DNA of 64,000 nt, taken from NCBI RefSeq assembly GCF_019688735.1, contig NZ_JAIFYA010000001.1, forward strand, positions 558,001-622,000, given 5' to 3'. Positions within the stretch are counted from its first letter, which is position 1; every line of letters begins with the position of its first letter. Positions 58,357-64,000 of the stretch are shown piece by piece. The notes under the pieces are model-generated. The model was not told where the DNA came from. It saw only the letters and a list, made by a program, of their open reading frames with translations, and made no database searches. The stretch is from Thermosulfurimonas sp. F29. GTDB lineage: Bacteria; Desulfobacterota; Thermodesulfobacteria; Thermodesulfobacteriales; Thermodesulfobacteriaceae. Position numbers and translations under genes: made by a program.

Positions 58357-59073
58357 CTACCCCTCGGTTCCCCCCGAACCCGGAAGGACCTCCGGATTCA
58401 GGGCCTCGAGGTAGTCTCCTCCCATCCTCACCAGAAGGACGCCCCGCCTGCTGGCCGGGGCCACCAGATCCTGCGGAATACGCAGGGCCGCCAGGATGGG
58501 TACCAGGGGCTTCTCCCTCCACTCCGGCTCGTAATGGAAAAGATTTTCCAGCTTGGCCCGGAACTCATCAAAGTGTTCGGCCCTGAGCTGACTCTTCACC
58601 TCCGCCACAAAGAGGATCTCCCGCCCCCCTTCGTCCTCGGCAAGCACTATGGCGTCGTACTGGTTATAACGACCGTCCTTCCGGTATTCCACATCGAGCA
58701 TCCGCTTTTTTACCTTAAAGCCCAGTCTTTCGGCCAGATAGGGAAGCCCCGGAGCGAAAATGTCCTCGGTAAGGGTCCCCAGACGATTGGCCAGATCTCC
58801 CCACTTCCTGTTCATCTCGTCCTTAAAGGCCCTCATCTCCTCCTTAAAAGCCCTCATCTCGTCCTTAAAGGCTCTCATCTCGTCCTTAAAGGAGCGGAAC
58901 TCCTGAGAAAGGGTCTCCATGGACTTGCGCAGCTCCAGCACGGCTATGAGGTTGTCGGTGGAGATCTGCTTGAGGATCTCGAGCTCCCAGGAGACACCTT
59001 CTATCCTTTTTTCGTGTCTTTCCACCCTCTCCCTGAGGCGTTCTATCTCCTCGAGAAGCCGGGCTTCGTTCAC
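58357..59073 (-). CDS. coiled-coil protein with a restriction-nuclease-like C-terminal domain (DUF3782-type)
   Basis: 238 residues from GTG 59073 (GGAGGGAGG upstream). N-terminal 110 residues: a coiled coil with four perfect heptads reading FKDEMRA, then KWGDLANRLGTLTEDIFAPGL. The C-terminal half has a PD-(D/E)XK-like core: YNQYDAIVLAEDEGGREILFVAEVKSQL, with Asp before the strand and E-V-K. This resembles the DUF3782 family found in many thermophiles. Function unknown, possibly DNA-processing. Confidence 0.75.
   Translation of the reverse strand: MNEARLLEEIERLRERVERHEKRIEGVSWELEILKQISTDNLIAVLELRKSMETLSQEFRSFKDEMRAFKDEMRAFKEEMRAFKDEMNRKWGDLANRLGTLTEDIFAPGLPYLAERLGFKVKKRMLDVEYRKDGRYNQYDAIVLAEDEGGREILFVAEVKSQLRAEHFDEFRAKLENLFHYEPEWREKPLVPILAALRIPQDLVAPASRRGVLLVRMGGDYLEALNPEVLPGSGGTEG
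58812..58895. repeat. four tandem 21-base repeats in the coiled-coil gene
   Basis: Four copies of TCATCTCGTCCTTAAAGGC plus two bases, in frame, each coding one heptad (FKDEMRA on the minus strand, with one Lys-Glu variant). Copies differ by one to three bases. It is a candidate slippage region that could change the length of the coiled coil. Confidence 0.85.
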
Positions 59074-59109
59074 GATCCTCCCTCCATCGTTGGGGACGAA
59101 GCCCCCAGA

Positions 59110-59130
59110 CCCCCACGGTGTCTGTGGGGG
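59110..59130. other. short hairpin upstream of dut and the coiled-coil gene
   Basis: CCCCCAC (59110-59116) / GTGGGGG (59124-59130), perfect 7-bp stem with a 7-base loop, in the divergent region. A T run follows after about 20 bases (59151-59157). It may be a terminator for a minor transcript or a leader structure; the role is not clear. Confidence 0.45.
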
Positions 59131-59197
59131 CACCCTTGAGGTCTTACCAATTTTTTTCTATCATGAAAGTCCATCCGGGAAAAGGAGGCGTATTTTC

Positions 59198-59641
59198 GTG
59201 AAGATCAGGGTGTGGCGCAGGGACCCTCGGGCCCGGCTTCCGGAACGGGCCTCGGAGGGAGCGGTGGGGTTCGACCTCTTCGCCCTCGAGGACCAGGAGA
59301 TCCCTCCCGGGGAGCCCACCTTCGTCCGCACCGGGCTCGTCATCCAGACCGAACCTCCCTACGCCCTATTCCTCTTTCCCCGCTCGAGCCTCTTTCGCCA
59401 AAAGGGCCTGATCTTTCCCCATTCGGCCGGGGTCATCGACTTCGATTACTGCGGGGAGGAGGACGAGCTCAAGATCCTGGTTTTGAATCTGAAAGAGCGC
59501 CCGGTACGGGTGGCCGCCGGCGAGAGGCTGGCCCAGATGGTTCTGCTTCCGGTGGCCACGGAGGTGGAGGTGGAGGTGGTTTCCTCACCCCTGGCAAGGA
59601 ACTCCAGGGGCGGGTTCGGAAGCACCGGAGGCTATCGTTGA
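59198..59641 (+). CDS. dut: dUTP diphosphatase family protein
   Basis: 147 residues from GTG 59198 (AAAGGAGGC upstream). dUTPase motifs: SEGAVGFDLFA (motif 1), FPRSSLFRQKG (2), AGVIDFDYCGEED (3), GERLAQMVLLP (4) and RNSRGGFGSTGG (5, with the mobile Phe-Gly end). It hydrolyses dUTP to dUMP, giving the substrate for ThyX, encoded next with overlapping stop. The two make a dedicated dTMP route. Confidence 0.93.
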   Translation: MKIRVWRRDPRARLPERASEGAVGFDLFALEDQEIPPGEPTFVRTGLVIQTEPPYALFLFPRSSLFRQKGLIFPHSAGVIDFDYCGEEDELKILVLNLKERPVRVAAGERLAQMVLLPVATEVEVEVVSSPLARNSRGGFGSTGGYR

Positions 59642-60600
59642 AGGACCTGCGGGACACTTACCGGAGACACCAGAGGGCCTTTCTTTATCGCCTTTTCGAA
59701 GAGCTCGGCGGGGAGGCCTTCCGGCAAACCCTGTTTCTGAGTTTCCTGGGAGCCCGGATCTGCTACGCCGACACCCCACCCCTTTCCCTCTTTGCCGAGG
59801 AGAGGTTTCGCGATCCCGAAAAACTCGGTGCCTTTCTGGTGCGCCTTAAGGCCGCGGGACACGGAAGCGTCTTCGCCCACTCTCCTCTGGTGGTAAAGCC
59901 GGAGGAGCCCTCCCCGGCCCTCCTTGCCTCCTTATACAAGGCCTGGTTTGACCCGGAGACCGGAAGCCTTCAGCTCAACCTCCGGCACTTTGCCGAGATC
60001 CTGGAGCCTTCGGACTTCGAGGCCCTGATCGCCCCCGGGGTGGCCGACCGCACCTTTCTGGATTTCGAGGCTGTTCTCTTTGAAGGCCCGGAGCTCTCTT
60101 TGAACTACTCTGGCCCCCTACGGGACCTCCTCCCCCGCTTCGAAGAGCCCCAGGAGGAGAGTCTCTGGGCTCGCTCCCGGGTTGCGGTCATCCGGGTCCC
60201 CGGGCAGGAGCCCTTCGGCTGGCTGGCGGTCATCGTGGAGGGATTCTCCCGGATATTCTCTCACCAGTTCGTGCGCCACACCTGGCTGAACTTCAACCAG
60301 CGTTCCCACCGCTACACCGCGGTGGATCAGTTCGTGCGCCCCCCCTCCTTTGAAGAGGTCCCGGAGGCCACCCGGCTCTACGGAGAGGAGGTGGAAAGGG
60401 GGCTTTCCGCCTATCGGAAACTGGTCAAGGCCGGGGTGCGCAAGGAGGACGCCCGCTTCCTCACCCCTCAGGGGGCCGCCACCACGGTCCTGGCCACCGG
60501 CCCCTGGTTCGTGTGGAAGGACTTCGTGGAAAAACGCGCCCACCCCAAAGCCCAGTGGGAAATACGAACCCTCGCCCGCGCCCTGAGCAAACTCCTCTAA
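59638..60600 (+). CDS. thyX: FAD-dependent thymidylate synthase ThyX
   Basis: 320 residues from TTG 59638 (GGAGG seven bases before; overlaps dut stop). ThyX motif in FSHQFVRHTWLNFNQRSHRYTAV: the usual RHR-x3-S-x-N-x2-S-x-RY is here RHT-x2-N-x-N-x2-S-x-RY, so the third motif residue and one Ser are changed while the last Arg and Tyr stay. Longer than the common 220-260 residues, as in other thermophile forms. It makes dTMP from dUMP with FAD and methylene-THF. Fits with dut and the cyclo-ligase. Confidence 0.88.
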   Translation: MKDLRDTYRRHQRAFLYRLFEELGGEAFRQTLFLSFLGARICYADTPPLSLFAEERFRDPEKLGAFLVRLKAAGHGSVFAHSPLVVKPEEPSPALLASLYKAWFDPETGSLQLNLRHFAEILEPSDFEALIAPGVADRTFLDFEAVLFEGPELSLNYSGPLRDLLPRFEEPQEESLWARSRVAVIRVPGQEPFGWLAVIVEGFSRIFSHQFVRHTWLNFNQRSHRYTAVDQFVRPPSFEEVPEATRLYGEEVERGLSAYRKLVKAGVRKEDARFLTPQGAATTVLATGPWFVWKDFVEKRAHPKAQWEIRTLARALSKLL

Positions 60601-60649
60601 TTATTTGCGTCGTCTATTTCTTTACCCGGATTGCATCAATAAAAACTCT

Positions 60650-60678
60650 TTGACAGGGCCTATAAAACCCCTTAGTTA
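60650..60678 (+). promoter_or_regulatory. candidate promoter of the molybdoenzyme gene
   Basis: TTGACA (60650-60655) in an AT-rich gap 53 bases before the molybdoenzyme ATG. The -10 is weak (TAGTTA at 17-base gap). Only the -35 is convincing. Confidence 0.35.
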
Positions 60679-60707
60679 TCTCGATAAATTTTGTCGGGGA
60701 GGGGGAG

Positions 60708-63700
60708 ATGCCCGCGAGGAGGGACTTCCTTAAAATGATGGGCATGCTCGGGGTGATGGTCGGGTTTCCGGGGGTTGCGGAGGGATTTCGGCGGGCCGGG
60801 GGTGAATTCGCGGCCCGGCGCTGTATTGGTTGTCAGGCCTGCGTGGTGGCCTGTGCGGAGACCCGGGGGCTCCCCGCAGACCGGTTCCTGCACCGGATCG
60901 TTTTTGCGGAGAGGGGACATTTTCCGGAGGTGAAGGGGGGCTTCCGCCGGGAGGTTACGGGGTGCGATCTGTGTGCCGGGCGCGCCGAGGGCCCGGTCTG
61001 CGTGCGGGTATGTCCCACGGGAGCCCTCAGAATCCCCGGGGCCGTCAAAACACGCCCCCTCCCCGGAGAACGGGTGGTGCACACGGTATGCCTGGCCTGT
61101 AACGCCCGGTGCGGATTGCGGGTGCGGGTCCGGGGAGAACGCCCGGTTTTCTTCGAGGGCAATCCCTACCATCCCTACAACCGCGCCGGAGAACCCTTAC
61201 CCTACGATACTCCGGTGGCGGAAAGTCTCGCGCAATCCGCGGCCACCTGCGGCAAACCCCAGTGCGATGGGGACTATCTGGAGAATCCCTACCGGGTGCT
61301 CGTGCCCCTGAAACGCAACGGCCCCCGGGGCTCGGGGCGGTTCGTGCCCATCCCCTGGAGTCAGCTTATCCGGGAAATCGCCGAGGGCGGAAAGCTCTTT
61401 GCCCATTTGGGGGACGAACGCCACTATCCGGGTCTCAGAGAGATCCTTTCCGACGAGCCTCTGGACCCCTCGGCGCCGGAGCTGAGTCCTAAACGCAACC
61501 AGCTGGTCTGGATCACCGGGCGGTCCCAGGCCGGGCGCAAGCACTTTATAAACCGGTTCGTGAGCCAGGCCGTGGGCTCGATAAATCACATCGGACACAC
61601 CGACATCTGCGGCCTGGGGTTTCGGATGGGGAACTTCATCCTCACCGACGGCACCGAGGTGGAGCTCAAGGCCGACTTCAAACGGGCGCGCTACATCATA
61701 GCCTTCGGAGCCAACTTCTTTGCCGCGGGTCAGCCCGGACCGAGCACCGCCGGAGCCATTATGGCCCGTCGGGTGGCCGCCGGGGATCTCCGGGTGGTAG
61801 TGGTGGATCCCCGGGGCCACGAGGGGCTCTCCATTGCGCACGAGTGGCTGCCGGTGCGCCCCGGAGAGGACGGGGCGCTAGCCATGGGGATGCTCCGGGT
61901 GATGCTCGAGGAAGGACTCTACGACCGGGAGTTCCTGGAACGGCCCTCGGAGAGGGCCGCGCGGAAGGCCGGACGCAACCTCTACACCAACGCCACGCAC
62001 CTCGTGGTGGTGGAGGAGGGACACGCCCTTTACGGCCGCATCCTGCGGGTCGGGGATCTTGCGCTCCCCGGTCCGGCGGAAGAACCGGTGGTCGTCGATC
62101 CGGAAACAGAAAGGCCCGTTCCGGCCTCGAAAGTCCTCCGGGCAAAGCTCCTCTGGGAGGGGCGGCTCGGGCTTTCCGATGGTTCTTCCGTGCGGGTCAA
62201 GACCGCCTTTTCTCTTTTCCGCGAGGCCGTGTTCGAGCACGCGCTTGATTTTTACGCCGAACGGGCCGGCGTTCCGGTGGAAAAGATCCGAAAGGTGGCC
62301 CGGGAATTCGCCGCGGCGGCCCCTTACGCCGCGGCCTACGCCTATCACGGAGGAGGCAACTATCCGGGCGGGGCCTACGCCAGCTTCGCCATAGCCCTCT
62401 TGAACCTTTTGGTGGGCAATGTGAATCGTCGCGGAGGCTACCTTCCCGCCGGAGGCGGAGCCGCGGACTGGCAGCGGGGCCCCTACGATCTAAGACACTT
62501 TCCCGGGGCCCTTCGCCCCCGCGGGGTAAAAATCTCCCGCGAAAAGGCCTCTTACGAAAACACCGCGGAGTTCCGCCGGCGCGGCTATCCGGCGAGGCTC
62601 CCCTGGTTCCCCTTCACCAGGGGAGGGCTTTCGGTCTCGGCCCTGGAGGGCATCGCCGCCGGTTATCCCTATCCCGTAAAGATCCTCTTCACCTACTTCT
62701 TCAATCCCCTTTACAGCATTCCGGGAGGGACGCGGTTTGCGGAGGCCCTTTCCGATCCGGAAAGGGTGCCCCTTCATGTCTCCGTGGATGTCACCGTGAA
62801 CGAGACCAATGTTTACGCCGACTACATCGTGCCGGATGTGACCTATCTCGAGGGTCACTACGGATTTCTCACCCCCCACGCCCCGGGGGAGCGTTTCACC
62901 GCGGTGCGCACCCCGGTGGTGGAACCCCGCACCGGACGCACCCCGGACGGAAGACCCTTCTCGCTGGAGACCTTTCTCGTTGACCTGGCCGAGCATCTCG
63001 GGCTTCCCGGTTTCGGGAAAAACGCCATCCCCGGGAGGGACGGCCGGCTTCACCCCCTGCACCGGGCCGAGGACTTTTACCTGCGGGGAATCGCGAACCT
63101 TGCGGAAAACGCCGGCGTGCCCGAAGCCCCGGAGGAGGAAAGGCGTTTTGTAGAGGAGAACTATCCCGTGGCCCGCTACCGAAAGATTCTTGAGCCCGGA
63201 CAGTGGCGCAGGTGCTGCACGGTGCTCGCCCGGGGCGGGGTCTTTCTCCGGGAGGAAAGGGCCTTCGATTCCCGGGGGAATCTCCGTTCCCGGCTTGAGG
63301 GGCGCTGTCTCTGCCTGTGGAACGAGAGGCTTGCGGCCTCCGGAGACGGGCTCTCCCCCCGCAGATTCCACGGCACCCTGCGCTATCCCTATCGCCGGTC
63401 GAAGGACAGGGGAGAGTTCCCCTTCTTCCTCATCACCCACAAAATGGCCCTTCACACCCAGTCGCGGACCATCTGTTACGAAAGGGCACTGGCCCTCTCC
63501 CCGGATCCGCCGCTTCTCATGAATCCCGGGGATGCCTCCGCCCTCGGCCTTCGGGAGGGAGATCGGGTGCGCGTGGTCTCAGGAGCCCGTCCCGAGGCAG
63601 TGGTGGCCCGGGTGTCCCTTTCGGAAAGGGTGCGACCGGGATGCGTGGTCCTTCCTCATCACTACGGACACTGGCAGCACGGGGCCGGAAGGCTCCTCGT

Positions 63701-63881
63701 CCCCGGGGCCGAAAGGGTCTTTCTGGGAGGCCGCAGGGTGAGCCGGGGCGAAGAGGTGATCGCCGACCCGCAAAGGGCCGCCGGGGTCTCTCCGAACCTC
63801 CTCTACGGGGTGCGGGTGGATCCCCTGGGAGGCATACCGGACTTCAGCGGCGAGCGGGTGCGGGTGGAAAAGCTTTCCTGA
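60708..63881 (+). CDS. tetrathionate-reductase-like molybdopterin oxidoreductase with N-terminal ferredoxin domain
   Basis: 1057 residues. Tat signal ARRDFLKMMG at the start, so periplasmic. Residues 39-102 form a short ferredoxin-like domain with two [4Fe-4S] sites (Cys 39, 42, 45, 49 and 86, 89, 98, 102; GCQACVVAC and CDLCAGR..CVRVCPTGAL). From 128 comes the molybdoenzyme proper: Cys 128, 131, 135 and 181 for the next cluster, then GHTDICGLGFRMGN with Cys 301 as the likely Mo ligand. The closest known type is TtrA. TtrA normally pairs with a separate TtrB ferredoxin subunit, so the fusion may replace it. Strong GGGAGGGGGAG before the ATG. Confidence 0.85.
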   Translation: MPARRDFLKMMGMLGVMVGFPGVAEGFRRAGGEFAARRCIGCQACVVACAETRGLPADRFLHRIVFAERGHFPEVKGGFRREVTGCDLCAGRAEGPVCVRVCPTGALRIPGAVKTRPLPGERVVHTVCLACNARCGLRVRVRGERPVFFEGNPYHPYNRAGEPLPYDTPVAESLAQSAATCGKPQCDGDYLENPYRVLVPLKRNGPRGSGRFVPIPWSQLIREIAEGGKLFAHLGDERHYPGLREILSDEPLDPSAPELSPKRNQLVWITGRSQAGRKHFINRFVSQAVGSINHIGHTDICGLGFRMGNFILTDGTEVELKADFKRARYIIAFGANFFAAGQPGPSTAGAIMARRVAAGDLRVVVVDPRGHEGLSIAHEWLPVRPGEDGALAMGMLRVMLEEGLYDREFLERPSERAARKAGRNLYTNATHLVVVEEGHALYGRILRVGDLALPGPAEEPVVVDPETERPVPASKVLRAKLLWEGRLGLSDGSSVRVKTAFSLFREAVFEHALDFYAERAGVPVEKIRKVAREFAAAAPYAAAYAYHGGGNYPGGAYASFAIALLNLLVGNVNRRGGYLPAGGGAADWQRGPYDLRHFPGALRPRGVKISREKASYENTAEFRRRGYPARLPWFPFTRGGLSVSALEGIAAGYPYPVKILFTYFFNPLYSIPGGTRFAEALSDPERVPLHVSVDVTVNETNVYADYIVPDVTYLEGHYGFLTPHAPGERFTAVRTPVVEPRTGRTPDGRPFSLETFLVDLAEHLGLPGFGKNAIPGRDGRLHPLHRAEDFYLRGIANLAENAGVPEAPEEERRFVEENYPVARYRKILEPGQWRRCCTVLARGGVFLREERAFDSRGNLRSRLEGRCLCLWNERLAASGDGLSPRRFHGTLRYPYRRSKDRGEFPFFLITHKMALHTQSRTICYERALALSPDPPLLMNPGDASALGLREGDRVRVVSGARPEAVVARVSLSERVRPGCVVLPHHYGHWQHGAGRLLVPGAERVFLGGRRVSRGEEVIADPQRAAGVSPNLLYGVRVDPLGGIPDFSGERVRVEKLS

Positions 63882-63894
63882 GGAGGAAGCCTCC

Positions 63895-64000
63895 ATGCTC
63901 AGAAAGGCAGTGATCCCGGTTTTTATCCTTCTGTGGCTGGCCGGGACGGTCCGGGCCGCGCGGGAGGTCTCGGGAAAGGTGACCTGGCACCTCCTGCTAC
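63895..64000 (+). CDS. start of a secreted protein (partial at window edge)
   Basis: ATG 63895 with AGGAGGAAG upstream; 35 codons before the edge. Signal peptide MLRKAVIPVFILLWLAGTVRAA, then REVSGKVTWHL. It follows the molybdoenzyme by 13 bases and is probably its electron-transfer partner or a related cytochrome, but no heme motif is reached. Confidence 0.7.
   Translation, partial: MLRKAVIPVFILLWLAGTVRAAREVSGKVTWHLLL

Noticed and set aside
58812-58895. CRISPR-like array
   Set aside because: The 21-base units are directly adjacent without spacers and encode in-frame heptads. No cas gene is in the window, and no array was seen elsewhere.
59110-59130. Riboswitch upstream of dut
   Set aside because: Only a simple hairpin is visible. 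No conserved aptamer pattern (for example TPP, SAM, cobalamin) was recognised.

Overview
The window looks like chromosomal DNA of a thermophilic, anaerobic, sulfur-metabolising bacterium. The best guess is class Thermodesulfobacteria (Thermosulfurimonas or Thermodesulfatator-like), but this is an inference from gene content and not from a marker gene. Supporting signs are: GC-rich, tightly packed coding; two separate YeeE/YedE sulfur-transport modules, one in a yedE-tusA-dsrE-like cluster of the kind reported in sulfur-disproportionating bacteria; a split-Soret-type cytochrome; a tetrathionate-reductase-like molybdoenzyme; a siroheme decarboxylase fusion (alternative heme pathway); a ferredoxin-dependent 2-oxoacid oxidoreductase; a CooC-like ATPase; and a bifunctional enzyme for di-myo-inositol phosphate, a compatible solute of (hyper)thermophiles.

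Layout. 0-7 kb: folate cyclo-ligase, a hybrid sensor kinase and parAB, with a perfect parS palindrome inside the 3' end of the cyclo-ligase gene; then a DUF342 protein and plsY on the minus strand. 7.3-10.8 kb: Tat-exported cytochrome and the YeeE-TusA-DsrE-DsrE-like operon, ending in a 59-codon gene and a strong terminator. 10.8-21.5 kb: SWIM protein, hpt, GGDEF protein, trpEG, a HicAB module bounded by 43-bp direct repeats, the AhbA-AhbB fusion, a DUF362 ferredoxin, a MntA/HepT pair, Smr, a THEP1-thymidylate kinase fusion and a cyclophilin-like protein. 21.5-26.2 kb: a TetR-EmrA-EmrB-TolC efflux operon with a visible operator. 26.2-27.2 kb: queF and an AT-rich TumE-type toxin pair. 27.4-33.3 kb: lipoprotein, lysA, a purD-purE fusion, tsaC, cooC-like and folE2. 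33.3-38.6 kb: a minus-strand operon rplM-rpsI-argC-truA-aminotransferase-HD-GYP. 38.6-41.9 kb: PAS-GGDEF-EAL protein, dtd, prmA. 41.9-44.1 kb: IPCT/DIPPS and a divergent ATP-grasp enzyme. 44.0-48.2 kb: minus-strand operon of a GcvH-like protein, fabD and korDAB, two tiny membrane proteins and korC. 48.4-51.8 kb: secreted protein, two half-size YeeE proteins, pyrK and pyrD.

51.9-56.3 kb is the mobile zone. A 2.9-kb integrated element sits in a tRNA-Arg(CCT) gene, marked by 43-bp att repeats. It carries a frameshifted tyrosine integrase and a complete IS3-type insertion sequence, and a second, decayed IS lies just beyond the tRNA. 56.6-60.6 kb: DUF4139 protein, a coiled-coil nuclease-like protein, dut and thyX. 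60.7-64 kb: a 1057-residue molybdopterin oxidoreductase with an N-terminal two-cluster ferredoxin domain, followed by the start of a secreted protein.

Functionally, the window joins sulfur uptake and trafficking (two YeeE systems, TusA, DsrE-type carriers) to periplasmic redox enzymes (cytochrome, TtrA-like enzyme). Around these lie housekeeping genes for amino acid, nucleotide and cofactor synthesis, many fused or overlapping by a few bases. Four toxin-antitoxin-like modules or traces of insertion interrupt otherwise continuous operons.
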